Below, piece by piece: positions 51,478 to 61,204 of a stretch of DNA of 64,000 nt. The translations under genes were made by a program, and so were the position numbers. Location of the stretch: positions 1-64,000 of the forward strand of contig CAMCPL010000005.1 in assembly GCA_945876745.1 (NCBI GenBank), read 5' to 3'. The notes under the pieces were generated by a model that had not been told where the DNA came from, made no database searches, and worked only from the letters and a program-made list of their open reading frames with translations. Numbering within the stretch: position 1 is the first letter of the stretch; every line of letters starts with the position of its first letter. The DNA comes from an uncultured Clostridia bacterium (GTDB taxonomy: Bacteria > Bacillota > Clostridia > Oscillospirales > Acutalibacteraceae).

Positions 51478-52730
51478 CTCTTACTTAAAACCTCCTGCTC
51501 ATATCTTTTAACCTCTGCAAAATACTCGACAGGGGTGTTTTCTCTTTCTAAATATTCATTCCAGATATCACCGAACGGTGCAGTTTTGAGTTCTTCCTGC
51601 ACGATCATAAGCTGTGTGAAATCGGAATTATTCTGCATATTCTCAAGTGAATTGCTTGGCTCTAAAAGTGCAAATAATAACGCCTTTTGAACATTTCTTA
51701 CACCTGTTACCCAAGCTGATATTCGATTAATGCTTGCATCAAAATAATCAAGTGCAATATTCACTTTACCGTCAAGACCACCGCAGCGTACAATCTCTTT
51801 TGCAATTTCCTTTGTTTCGTCATCAAATAAAACAACATGGTCACTGTCCCAGCGTATAGGTCTTGTAATATGTAATGCGATTTCAGGGAAAAATGTAAGG
51901 AGTGCAGATATTTTATCACTTACTACTTCTGTCGGATGATAATGTCCATTATCCATAAGCGGAATACATTTATCTTTATTCACGGCTGCATAGCCGAGTG
52001 CAAATTCAGCAGAGCCGACTGTATAAGCCTCAACACCTATACCAAACACCTTGCTTTCAACACAAGGCTTAACCATATTAAAATCGTATGGCTCTGAAAG
52101 AATTTCATCAATAGAATTACGATAACGCTCTCTCGGACCTATTCTGTCGGCAGGAATATCCTTAAAGCCATCACCTGTCCATATATTCATAACACAGGGC
52201 TCGCCGAGCTCCTTAGCAAGATAATTTGAAATTCTGATACAAGCCTTACCGTGTTCAATCCAGAATTTTCTTGTTTCTTCATTTGGTGAAGAAAGGGTTA
52301 ACGGATCACATTTTGGGTGTGAAAAGAATGTTGGGTTAAAGTCACAACCAAGTCCTCTTTCCTTGCAGAAATCCACCCATTTTTTAAAATGCTTAGGCTC
52401 AATTTTATCTCGGTCAACCCAAGGATTTTCGTCATCAAAAATTGCATAGCTTGCGTGAAGATTTAACTTAATCTTACCGGGAATAAGTTTAAGAACTTCA
52501 TCAATATCCTCCATAAGCTCTTCGGGTGTAGATGCTCTGCCTGGATAATTACCTGTTGTCTGAATACCGCCTGTTAACGGTTTATTCGGGTCTGTATCAA
52601 AGCCTCTTACATCATCACCCTGCCAGCAGTGAAGTGATACAGAAATATTTTTTAATTTTTCGATAGCCTTATCAGTATCAACACCGTACTTCGCGTAAAT
52701 CTGTTTTGCCTCATCGTATCGTGACATCAA
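51474..52730 (-). CDS. rhaA: L-rhamnose isomerase
   Basis: 418 residues, normal length. It converts L-rhamnose to L-rhamnulose with Mn2+. The N-terminal VSLHCWQGDDVRGF and later GLGCDFNPTFFSHPKCD, PLMDNGHYHPTEVVSDK and LDYFDASINRISAWVTGVRN motifs carry the metal-binding and catalytic residues. It overlaps rhaB and rhaD by four bases on each side, so rhaBAD is a tightly coupled unit. Confidence 0.96.
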   Translation of the reverse strand: MMSRYDEAKQIYAKYGVDTDKAIEKLKNISVSLHCWQGDDVRGFDTDPNKPLTGGIQTTGNYPGRASTPEELMEDIDEVLKLIPGKIKLNLHASYAIFDDENPWVDRDKIEPKHFKKWVDFCKERGLGCDFNPTFFSHPKCDPLTLSSPNEETRKFWIEHGKACIRISNYLAKELGEPCVMNIWTGDGFKDIPADRIGPRERYRNSIDEILSEPYDFNMVKPCVESKVFGIGVEAYTVGSAEFALGYAAVNKDKCIPLMDNGHYHPTEVVSDKISALLTFFPEIALHITRPIRWDSDHVVLFDDETKEIAKEIVRCGGLDGKVNIALDYFDASINRISAWVTGVRNVQKALLFALLEPSNSLENMQNNSDFTQLMIVQEELKTAPFGDIWNEYLERENTPVEYFAEVKRYEQEVLSKR

Positions 52731-54097
52731 TTAATCTCCTTAATATCAAATGAATTTTTAACTATATCTCTTGCCTGTGCAAGGGATATTTTCTTATCAT
52801 ACATAATCTGTGAAAGTAGATTGCCTGTTGCAGTTGCTTCGCTGAGTCCTGTTACTACTTTTTTACCTGTGTACTGTGCAGTCAGTTTATTAAGATATGT
52901 ATCTTTACTTCCGCCGCCGACAATGAATACATTATCTATTGTCTTGCCGGCTAACTTTTCAATTTCATCAATGGCATTTTTGTATGATTGTGCAAGTGAA
53001 TGATAAACGGAATTGATAACAACCTCTATTGGTATACTTTCATTTTTCAGATAACTGCGAATAGCATTTATCATATTTTCAGGTGCAAGAAAATCAGGTG
53101 CGTTGGTATCAATCATTTCAAACCGCTTACTTTGCATTGCAAGGCGCATCATATCATCATAACTAAATTCGTTATTAAGATTTTTCTTAACATTCTGAAA
53201 AAGCCACATTCCCATATAATTCTTAAGAAATCTAAAACGATAATCAATACCGCCTTCGTTAGCAAAATTCGCCGCCATTGATTTTTCATTTACAATGGGA
53301 TTCAAGCTTTCAACACCGATAAGCGACCATGTGCCTGAAGAAATATATACGCTGTTATCATCTATCGGACAAGCACAGACGGCACTTGCCGTATCGTGGC
53401 TCGGTGCAAAAATAACAGTGCTGTCAAAGCCTGCATAGTCCTGCATTTCCTTTGTGAAATTACCGATTACGGTACAAGGAGTATCAAGCGTACCAAATAA
53501 ATGCTTTGGCAGGGATAGCTTATCAATAATCTCATAATCCCATTGCTTTGTATCTGCATTTACCATACCTGTTGTTGTAGCATTAGTGTATTCATTTTTG
53601 ATAATGCCTGTCAACTTATAGGATAAGTAAGCAGGTATCATAAGAAAATGCTTGGCGTCCTCAAGCCTGCCGGACAGTTTATCTGCATAAAGCTGATAGA
53701 TTGTATTAAAATTCTGCTTTTGAATCCCTGTTTTCAGATACAATTCTTCTGCAGATATGATACTTTCAACTTTGTTAATAACTCTATTTGTTCTGCTGTC
53801 ACGATAAGATACGGCAGGCAGAATTTCCTGCTTGCTTTCATCAAGCAAAACATAGTCAACGCCCCAAGTATCAATAGCAACTGTACAAGGTATTTTGCCA
53901 ATTTCTTTGCATTTTGCAATACCTTTTTTTACCTCGCTGACAAGATGCTCTATATCCCACACAAGTGTGCCGTTTTGATTTGTTATGTAGTTTTCAAATC
54001 GGTGTATTTCCTCAAGTTTTAATCTGCCGTTGTCTATATATCCGAGAATATGCCGTCCGCTTGAGGCTCCTATGTCTATTGCTAAATAATATGTCAT
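52727..54097 (-). CDS. rhaB: Rhamnulokinase
   Basis: 456 residues, FGGY sugar kinase family. It phosphorylates L-rhamnulose at C1. ATP-binding AIDIGASSGRHILG is at the N-terminus, TWGVDYVLLD follows, and the C-terminal nucleotide site contains IVGGGSKDTYLNKLTAQ. Upstream AGGATT is a moderate ribosome site. It is followed by rhaA with a four-base overlap. Confidence 0.95.
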   Translation of the reverse strand: MTYYLAIDIGASSGRHILGYIDNGRLKLEEIHRFENYITNQNGTLVWDIEHLVSEVKKGIAKCKEIGKIPCTVAIDTWGVDYVLLDESKQEILPAVSYRDSRTNRVINKVESIISAEELYLKTGIQKQNFNTIYQLYADKLSGRLEDAKHFLMIPAYLSYKLTGIIKNEYTNATTTGMVNADTKQWDYEIIDKLSLPKHLFGTLDTPCTVIGNFTKEMQDYAGFDSTVIFAPSHDTASAVCACPIDDNSVYISSGTWSLIGVESLNPIVNEKSMAANFANEGGIDYRFRFLKNYMGMWLFQNVKKNLNNEFSYDDMMRLAMQSKRFEMIDTNAPDFLAPENMINAIRSYLKNESIPIEVVINSVYHSLAQSYKNAIDEIEKLAGKTIDNVFIVGGGSKDTYLNKLTAQYTGKKVVTGLSEATATGNLLSQIMYDKKISLAQARDIVKNSFDIKEIN

Positions 54098-54108
54098 TGT
54101 GTTAATCC

Positions 54109-56682
54109 TTAAGAGAAAGTGTATTTTCCTGCAGTAACATTATGTTTTTCACCATTCGGCAAAATAATTTCTGCTGTGCAATTTGCAGGTATTTCAATTG
54201 AGTAAATAATACCGTTGTTTTTGTATTCCCATTTTGATGAAATCTTTCCTAAAGGCGAGTTATATGTGGCACTCGCAAATCCGATAGACTTGTCCGGATG
54301 GGGAGCAATTGTAATCTTGCCGTAATTAAGCTTTATTCCGGCAACATCTCCAAAAAGCCACCCGGCAATTGCGCCGTAAGAATAATGGTTTAGTGATGCG
54401 CTAACCTTATGATTCTCATCAATTCCGTTCCAGGTTTCCCAAATTGTAGTTGCACCTTTTTTTACTTCATAAAGCCATGAAGGAGCTGTATCCTGCAATA
54501 GAAGTTTGTAGGCAGTATCCGTATGACCGTATGAAGACAGAACACTGCATAAAAACGGTGTAGACAAAAAGCCTGTGTTCAAATGATAATTATTATTTTT
54601 CACAAGCTCATTTAAATTATCTGATGCAGTTTGCTTTTCTGATTGATTCAAAATATCTAAAGCAACAGGTCTAACATAGCTTGCTTGGCGATCAGAATTT
54701 ATTTTTCCGTTCTTAACAAAATACGCACGATAAGCCTCTTTAATTTTTTCAGATAAATTCAAATAATATTTGCTTTCGGAGTCTTTTCCCGTTTTTTTTG
54801 CAGCCACACTTAAAAGATATGCTGAATAGGCAAAATATGCAGTGGGAACTTCAGGTGAGCCTTTCATAAGAGTTTGCTTAAGTGCATCCTTTGAATTAAC
54901 ATCCGGCTCCAGCCATTCTCCCCAATGAAATCCTGTATCAACAATATATTTTTTGTTTTTATCAACTTTTAATTTAGATTTAATACGACTTTTGTGGGCT
55001 CTTTTTTCACAGAAATCCACCCATTTCTTCATTGCACCATAGTTTTCTTTAACTATATCAGTACAGTTATACACCCTGCATAAGGCATTAGGTACTATAG
55101 TGATTGCATCTGCCCAACCTGCAGAGCCGTTAGATAATTTTTTAAAAAATCCATCCGGCTCACTATTAGGTGCAACACCAGGTATTTTACCGTCTTCAAG
55201 CTGATTAGCTCTAACTTCGTTTAACCACTTTCTAAATACCGGATAGCAGTCCATTAGATACATACCGGTATTAACAAAAGCAGCCGCATCACCGGTCCAT
55301 CCCTGTCTTTCCCGTGTTGGGCAATCAGTAGGTATATCGGCAAAATTTCCTTTCATACTCCAAAGAGAATTTTTTACAAGTTTATTTACATCTTCGTTAC
55401 TGCAAACAAACGAACCGGTTTCATCCATATCGGAATATACTGCTTGCGCGGTGAATTTAATGTCATCTATATTAATATCTGTTTCAACTTTAACATATTG
55501 AAATCCGAAAATGCAAAATTGCGGTTTGTATTCGTTTTGCCCTTCCTTACATATATATTCAACTTGCTGATAAATCATATTTTCAGGCGTTGGAGTTTCG
55601 TGCTGAAAATTATCAATGGTAAAGTTTCCGTTTTCATCTAATCCTTCACCGTGAACAAGTTTGATTTTTTGACCTTGTTTAGCTTTGACTGAAAAGCTTA
55701 CATAGCCGGCAATATTTTGCCCAAAATCAATTACGGTATCGCCGTTAGGCGTTTTAATAACTGTCCCTTCAAACTTTTCTTTTTCCTTTATGTGGACATT
55801 GTTACTGCACTTTAGATTCTGATAACCAAAGTTTTCTATCTTTACTTGATGAAATTTTTCTGTCGCAAAAAAGCCGTCGCCGATAGTAGAATCAACCACT
55901 TCACCAAAATCAAGACCGTTTTTCAATATAGGTCCATATTGAGAAGCCTGCCAGCTTTCATCTGTAATTAAAACGGAGGCTCCATTAATTTCCAACTGTG
56001 CTAAAAGAGAAATATCATCACCAAATAAATTACCGTTTGGATTATTCATTCCGCTTTTGCCCCTGTACCAGCCATCGCCCAAAATAACTACTATCTCATT
56101 TTTGCCTTCGTTAATCAATTCAGTAACATCATAAGTTTGATATTCCAAATTTACAGAATATTCTGAAGTCCCGGGCGTTAAAACATAATCGCCTACTCTT
56201 TGGTTATTGATAAACGCTGTATATAATCCGTGAGCGGTTATGTATAATCTTGATGTGCCTGTTTTTTCCACATTAAATGTTTTTTTCAAATAAGACGCGG
56301 GACGGGAGTTAACCTTTGTCAAATTTTCGATTTCAGGATTAATCCATTTTGCAACCCACTGATTTTTATCTAAAAATGCAGTTTCAAAAACAGTTGACTG
56401 TGTTTCACCCTGTACATCATTTTCGTCAAAAAGGGTGATTTCAATAAGGACTCTTTGCCTGCTATGCAAAGGGCCTTGGAAATATGCAAACATATCCGAT
56501 GTATGGCATTTATTTGTCGAATAAAATAAGTCGCCTTTTTTGTCATTACAATAGTTATAAGCATTTATAATATATGCAGTTTGCTGAATTCCATCATCGC
56601 AGTTCCAACTTATGTAAGGCTTTTTTATGTCGATGCCGATAGGACTTTTCAAATGTTCAACTTTAATATTAATCGCTTTCAA
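54109..56682 (-). CDS. GH78 alpha-L-rhamnosidase
   Basis: 857 residues, no signal peptide, so intracellular. N-terminal beta-sandwich domains (about 1-330) precede an (alpha/alpha)6 barrel and a C-terminal beta domain ending at the family's NITAGKYTFS-like tail. The family motif DCPTRERQGWTGDAAAF (about 455-471) and TTIWETWNGI are present. It would release terminal L-rhamnose from imported glycosides, feeding rhaBAD directly downstream. Likely substrates are plant rhamnosides or rhamnose-bearing oligosaccharides. Confidence 0.94.
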   Translation of the reverse strand: MKAINIKVEHLKSPIGIDIKKPYISWNCDDGIQQTAYIINAYNYCNDKKGDLFYSTNKCHTSDMFAYFQGPLHSRQRVLIEITLFDENDVQGETQSTVFETAFLDKNQWVAKWINPEIENLTKVNSRPASYLKKTFNVEKTGTSRLYITAHGLYTAFINNQRVGDYVLTPGTSEYSVNLEYQTYDVTELINEGKNEIVVILGDGWYRGKSGMNNPNGNLFGDDISLLAQLEINGASVLITDESWQASQYGPILKNGLDFGEVVDSTIGDGFFATEKFHQVKIENFGYQNLKCSNNVHIKEKEKFEGTVIKTPNGDTVIDFGQNIAGYVSFSVKAKQGQKIKLVHGEGLDENGNFTIDNFQHETPTPENMIYQQVEYICKEGQNEYKPQFCIFGFQYVKVETDINIDDIKFTAQAVYSDMDETGSFVCSNEDVNKLVKNSLWSMKGNFADIPTDCPTRERQGWTGDAAAFVNTGMYLMDCYPVFRKWLNEVRANQLEDGKIPGVAPNSEPDGFFKKLSNGSAGWADAITIVPNALCRVYNCTDIVKENYGAMKKWVDFCEKRAHKSRIKSKLKVDKNKKYIVDTGFHWGEWLEPDVNSKDALKQTLMKGSPEVPTAYFAYSAYLLSVAAKKTGKDSESKYYLNLSEKIKEAYRAYFVKNGKINSDRQASYVRPVALDILNQSEKQTASDNLNELVKNNNYHLNTGFLSTPFLCSVLSSYGHTDTAYKLLLQDTAPSWLYEVKKGATTIWETWNGIDENHKVSASLNHYSYGAIAGWLFGDVAGIKLNYGKITIAPHPDKSIGFASATYNSPLGKISSKWEYKNNGIIYSIEIPANCTAEIILPNGEKHNVTAGKYTFS

Positions 56683-56695
56683 AATATGTCTCCTA

Positions 56696-57562
56696 TTATA
56701 TCTTTGAATTTAGATATTTTGCTGATAATTCAAGTGATTTAACGGGATTTTTATCTATCCAATTCTTGTGACTTTCAAGTATAATTGCTTCGGTATTGCT
56801 GGACTTTGCTTTCTCAATCAGTGAAGCTATATTCATATTACCGCAGCCAAGCTCCATGCTGTCATTTTTAATTATTGGAGTTATTGATGCAGAAGAAAGT
56901 CTTGAGCCCCTGTCAGTAATATGATAGCATCTCATTCTGCTTGAAAGTATATCTATTATATCAAGTGGATTAACACCTGCGTCGCAAGCCCAATATGAGT
57001 CAAACTCAAAGTTCACATATTCTTCGTTTGTTTCGTTTATCAGTAATGAATAAGGGCAGTTTTGAAGATATTCACTTTGCTGATTGTCAAAATGAACAAA
57101 TTCAACATTGTGGTTATGATAGAGCAAGTTTATGTCATTCTTTTTTAACTCTTCGCCTGCTTTATTAAGACGCTGCACCAGTTTCTTAACTTCATTTTTA
57201 TCATTATAAGCAAAGCGATACATTCCGGTAACAACAATATTTTTAGTGTTAAATGAATGTGCCTCATTTATAACTGAATCAATATCATTTTCAATGCTGC
57301 CTAAATCTTCGTGAATACTGCAAACTTCAAGTCCCGATTCTTTAACAAGGGATTTCCAATCAAATTTTCCTGCTGAACCTGTAGGCATACCGGCGGCTTT
57401 TGTAAGCACTCTTACTATAAACGGCGTGGGCTTTATCATAAATCCATTTAATTCAATAGAGCCATAGCCTGCCGACTTAATAGAGTTTAACACCTTTAAA
57501 GTATTTTCCTCGGTTTTGCACACCGAGCCTATCATAATTTGCTGAACTGCTTTTTTTATCAT
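56696..57562 (-). CDS. Sugar phosphate isomerase/epimerase family TIM-barrel protein
   Basis: 288 residues of the AP-endonuclease-2-like TIM barrel family. Candidate metal ligands are Glu in GSIELNG, His in LLYHNHNVEF, Asp/Glu in FEFDSYWACDAG and His in RCYHITDRG. In this family members isomerise or epimerise sugars and some oxidise-rearrange glycosides. The substrate here is unknown. It sits between GH78 and GH1 genes, suggesting a role in processing a released sugar other than rhamnose. Confidence 0.85.
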   Translation of the reverse strand: MIKKAVQQIMIGSVCKTEENTLKVLNSIKSAGYGSIELNGFMIKPTPFIVRVLTKAAGMPTGSAGKFDWKSLVKESGLEVCSIHEDLGSIENDIDSVINEAHSFNTKNIVVTGMYRFAYNDKNEVKKLVQRLNKAGEELKKNDINLLYHNHNVEFVHFDNQQSEYLQNCPYSLLINETNEEYVNFEFDSYWACDAGVNPLDIIDILSSRMRCYHITDRGSRLSSASITPIIKNDSMELGCGNMNIASLIEKAKSSNTEAIILESHKNWIDKNPVKSLELSAKYLNSKI

Positions 57563-57578
57563 TTAAATCCCTCTTTTT

Positions 57579-58907
57579 TTAGCCTGCATATTTTCCGAGA
57601 TGAGTTAGACTGTTTTTAGGTGTTCTTTCATATGTTGAGCGGTTAACCTCGCAAAGTCCGAATGTAAGAGCAAAACCTTTTTGCCATTCAAAATTATCAA
57701 GAAGTGACCAATAACAGTAGCCTAAAATATTTATTCCGTCCTGCTGACAAGACTGAATACCATTTATTGCTTTATCAATAAAATTACATCTTATATTGTC
57801 ATCATCAACAGCAATTCCGTTTTCAGTTACAATTATCGGCACATTTGGCATTTCTTTATTAACTCTGCGAATAACGTGTTCCAAAGCTTCGGGATATATT
57901 TCGTAATCCATTTGAGTCATTGGAACTCCGTTTTCGACCGGCACTATACCGTCTTTGTCATAAACAGTCCTTGTGTAGTTTTGAAGTCCAAAGAAATCAT
58001 CATCTTTTATGTATTCAATATAATGTCCGAACTCTTCGTCCCAATTTTTCTTTGCCTTTTCTTCTCCGCCTTCTACACATTGAATATCATGAAGTGATAA
58101 AGTTATTCCTACATTTATTTTCGGATTGATTGATTTAATTACATTTTTTGCTGCTTTATGGGCATTTATAACTATTTCGTCTCCGGTTTCACCCGCTGCT
58201 GAAACAAAAGTATGTGGGTTCATATCCCCGAAAACCTGCATATTTTCAATGGCTGTTAATTTCATTTTTTCCATCGGATTTGAAAGATTTAATCCTACTT
58301 GAAGCTGACCTTCCATATCATTAGAATTGTCATTTTGCTCAACATTTGAAATTTTTGGTGTATTACCGCCTGTTTTCGCCATCATTTGCTTCATAAAGCG
58401 TTCCATAAGCGATTTAACCTGAAGTCGCATATTTGCTTCATTTATGGTGCAAATATAATTTACATCGTCCTTAATATTTTCAACGACATATTTTGTATAA
58501 TTTGCAAATAGTTCTACAACTTCTTCGTTTTCCCATCCGCCCATTTCTATTAACCATTTCGGCGAAGTAAAATGATGTAATGTTATAATGGGTTCAACAT
58601 TGTATTTTTTACAGCAATCAATTACATCTTTGTAGTGCTGTATTTCTTTTTCGTCAAATATCCCTTTTTGCGGTTCTATTCTAGCCCATTCAATGGAAAA
58701 ACGATATGCATTTAGACCTGCATCAGAAAGCATTTTTATGTCTTCCTCGTATTTGTTATAATGATCTACTGCCTTACCGCTGGGTTCAACAAATTGGGAA
58801 TTTTTCATTTGCTCCATTGCCCAATAATCAGAATATATATTATTTCCCTCAACTTGATGTGCTGATGTTGCGGCACCAAGTAAAAAATCTTTACTAAACT
58901 TTTTCAT
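57579..58907 (-). CDS. GH1 family beta-glycosidase with central insertion
   Basis: 442 residues, no signal peptide. GH1 hallmarks: FLLGAATSAHQVEG, RFSIEWARIEP, acid/base Glu157 in CTINEAN and nucleophile Glu362 in VTENG. The usual NEP after the acid/base is replaced by NEAN. Residues about 160-245 carry an atypical charged, Met/Asn-rich helical insertion in place of the normal loop, so aglycone specificity may differ. It likely removes beta-glucose or a related sugar from rhamnosyl-glycosides such as rutinosides (inference). Confidence 0.9.
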   Translation of the reverse strand: MKKFSKDFLLGAATSAHQVEGNNIYSDYWAMEQMKNSQFVEPSGKAVDHYNKYEEDIKMLSDAGLNAYRFSIEWARIEPQKGIFDEKEIQHYKDVIDCCKKYNVEPIITLHHFTSPKWLIEMGGWENEEVVELFANYTKYVVENIKDDVNYICTINEANMRLQVKSLMERFMKQMMAKTGGNTPKISNVEQNDNSNDMEGQLQVGLNLSNPMEKMKLTAIENMQVFGDMNPHTFVSAAGETGDEIVINAHKAAKNVIKSINPKINVGITLSLHDIQCVEGGEEKAKKNWDEEFGHYIEYIKDDDFFGLQNYTRTVYDKDGIVPVENGVPMTQMDYEIYPEALEHVIRRVNKEMPNVPIIVTENGIAVDDDNIRCNFIDKAINGIQSCQQDGINILGYCYWSLLDNFEWQKGFALTFGLCEVNRSTYERTPKNSLTHLGKYAG

Positions 58908-58918
58908 AAATAATTCTC

Positions 58919-61129
58919 CTATGCCTTCTTTATTTTTGAAAGTGCCTGAGCTATTTGCTTTGCCTCGTTGCTGCTTAATTCTATACCTGCTTGGGTTAAA
59001 AGCTTACTAAGAGGTTGACGGGCAACGACAGCCATCATAGCTTTAGGAATTTCAACTCCTTTTCCCATTCCGCCTGCCATTTTATTTCCTAAATTCTGCA
59101 TCATTGCATCAAGCAGAGCTTTACCTTCATCCGTACTTTGAATTTCAGCCATTGTACTTGAAAGAGAAAGATAGTTGCTGTCTGCCTGCTCGGATTCTTC
59201 GGGCTTGTCAAACCAGTTTTTAACCTTTTCCGGTGAAGCAAAATATTTTGGATTCGGAGCAGTTACCTTTTGTATTTCAGCATTATCAACTAAACCGTTA
59301 GATTTGGCAATGATTTTGTGAATACCGTTGATAGGCACATTAAATTTGAAAATATGTTTGCCGTGCTTCGTTTCAAATTCTTCTCCGTCAACGAACAGGG
59401 TAACATCATTTTGGTTCGAATATACTTTTACTTCTGTAATTGGCTCAATTCTGTCATGATAACGCTTTGAGCAAATATGCACAAACGGTTCATCTGACCA
59501 CCAAGCCTTGTAAATATAAAACGCATCCTTTTTTTCTTTGCGGTCAAATGTAACAAGCCCTTTATGGTTTTTTCCGGGATCTCCGGCTTCATTTCTTCCC
59601 GCTGCCGCAAATTCAAACATATTCCAACAATAGGTTCCCCATATATATGGGCGAGTCGAAAACATTTCAAGCATATGTTCATGGTAAATGGCTTGATAGC
59701 TTTCAGTAAAATCGCCCTTTTCGGGCTTTGGAGATTGTAAATTAATAACAGAATCTGCTCCGTATTCGGTTAAACCAATGGCAACATCGGGATGCTCTTT
59801 ATGGAAATCATCAAACCACTTGTCATTATCTTCCATATCTCCCACATACCAGCCGTAATATAAATTATAGCCTCTTAAATCAGGCAGGGTTATGAGAGGA
59901 GAATCAGTTTCAAGCATAAACAGATTTGCCATAGCAGATAATCTGCTTTTGTCCATTTCGTGAACCAAATCATTAAGTATTTTGTGATTTTCAATTAAGT
60001 CATCTGTTACGCCCTGTAGTGTTATCTCGTTTGATAATGCCCAACAAATAATAGACGGATGATTATAGTTTTGCGTAATTAATTCCTTCATTTGAGAAAT
60101 AGTGTTTTCTCTTGCAGTAGGCATATGAATAGTGATATATGGTATTTCAGCCCAAACAATTACACCTTTTTCATCACATAATTCATAAAAATAATTGTCA
60201 TGCTGATAGTGTGCAAGCCTTATGGAATTTGCTCCCATTGAGAGAATTATATCCATATCATTCTCATGCATTTCCTTTGTTAAAGCGTTGCCAACACCTG
60301 CTCTGTCCTGATGCCTTGATACACCGTGAAGAGGATAGCTTTTTCCGTTTAAGAAAAAGCCTTTTTCACTGTCAATATAGTATTCTCTCACACCGAATCT
60401 GTCATAAATTCTGTCAACAGGTTGTTTGTTTTTTATCAAGGTTGCCGTAATGTTATAAAGATAAGGGTCTGCCAAACCATTCCACAGGTGAACATTTTTT
60501 ATTTCTACCGAACCTTTTACTTTCCCTTTATTATTTTCATATGTAGGATACAGAACAGTTTTGCTGACAGAATCAATAGAAACAACTACTTCGTCTGCGT
60601 TACCTGCAAAATATGCTTCTATCTCAACAATGGCATTATTGCCTTCTATTCTTGGAGTTACATATAATCCTTTACCGCCATAATAATCCAAGTCGAAATG
60701 ATTTTCATTTACGATAATAAGCTTTACATCTCTGTAAATACCGCCATAAAATGTAAAATCAGCTCTTTGAGGATATACCTTATCATTAGGCGAATTATCG
60801 ACAAATACTTTTAAACTATTTTCATCCTTAAGATAATCGGTAATATCACTCCTGAAAGTAGAATATCCTCCGTTATGTTCTGCTATTTTTACATCGTTCA
60901 ATAAAACAGTGCAGGACGAATTTACGCCATTAAATTCGATATAACAACGCTCATTGCTTTCTATTAGTGGCTTGCAAAAAGTTTTTTCATATGTGCATAT
61001 GCCTCTGTAATATTCTTCAGGTCCTGTCTGACCGTCAACAGCATTCCAAGTATGGGGAATATTTACTTTTTCTATTTTTCCTTCTTTCTTAAAAATCCAA
61101 TTTTCATTAAAATTTATTGCTTTTCTCAT
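58919..61129 (-). CDS. GH2 family glycoside hydrolase with C-terminal helical extension
   Basis: 736 residues, no signal peptide. GH2 sugar-binding (about 1-140), Ig-like (about 145-250) and TIM-barrel domains (about 255-545). Acid/base Glu368 in WALSNE and nucleophile Glu455 in LTEYG. A further Ig-like beta domain (about 550-640) is followed by an unusual C-terminal tail (about 650-736) rich in Met, Ala, Gly and Lys, with no recognised function. Activity is probably beta-galactosidase or beta-glucuronidase-like. A 26-bp hairpin lies just upstream in the message. Confidence 0.9.
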   Translation of the reverse strand: MRKAINFNENWIFKKEGKIEKVNIPHTWNAVDGQTGPEEYYRGICTYEKTFCKPLIESNERCYIEFNGVNSSCTVLLNDVKIAEHNGGYSTFRSDITDYLKDENSLKVFVDNSPNDKVYPQRADFTFYGGIYRDVKLIIVNENHFDLDYYGGKGLYVTPRIEGNNAIVEIEAYFAGNADEVVVSIDSVSKTVLYPTYENNKGKVKGSVEIKNVHLWNGLADPYLYNITATLIKNKQPVDRIYDRFGVREYYIDSEKGFFLNGKSYPLHGVSRHQDRAGVGNALTKEMHENDMDIILSMGANSIRLAHYQHDNYFYELCDEKGVIVWAEIPYITIHMPTARENTISQMKELITQNYNHPSIICWALSNEITLQGVTDDLIENHKILNDLVHEMDKSRLSAMANLFMLETDSPLITLPDLRGYNLYYGWYVGDMEDNDKWFDDFHKEHPDVAIGLTEYGADSVINLQSPKPEKGDFTESYQAIYHEHMLEMFSTRPYIWGTYCWNMFEFAAAGRNEAGDPGKNHKGLVTFDRKEKKDAFYIYKAWWSDEPFVHICSKRYHDRIEPITEVKVYSNQNDVTLFVDGEEFETKHGKHIFKFNVPINGIHKIIAKSNGLVDNAEIQKVTAPNPKYFASPEKVKNWFDKPEESEQADSNYLSLSSTMAEIQSTDEGKALLDAMMQNLGNKMAGGMGKGVEIPKAMMAVVARQPLSKLLTQAGIELSSNEAKQIAQALSKIKKA

Positions 61130-61156
61130 ATATGCTCCTGATAGTAAAGTAATGAC

Positions 61157-61182
61157 AGATAATTTCTTTATGAAAATTATCT
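61157..61182 (-). promoter_or_regulatory. Intercistronic hairpin between transporter and GH2
   Basis: AGATAATTT pairs with AAATTATCT in the 75-bp gap. There is no U-run, so it may be an mRNA processing or stabilising structure rather than a terminator. Confidence 0.45.
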
Positions 61183-61204
61183 ATGTTTATAAAATTCAAT
61201 AAAA

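Noticed and set aside
51781-51790. CCGCAGCGT matching the tRNA-Arg 3' end as attR of the island
   Set aside because: The match is about 9 bp, sits inside the rhaA coding sequence, and rhaA is intact, so it is most likely chance.
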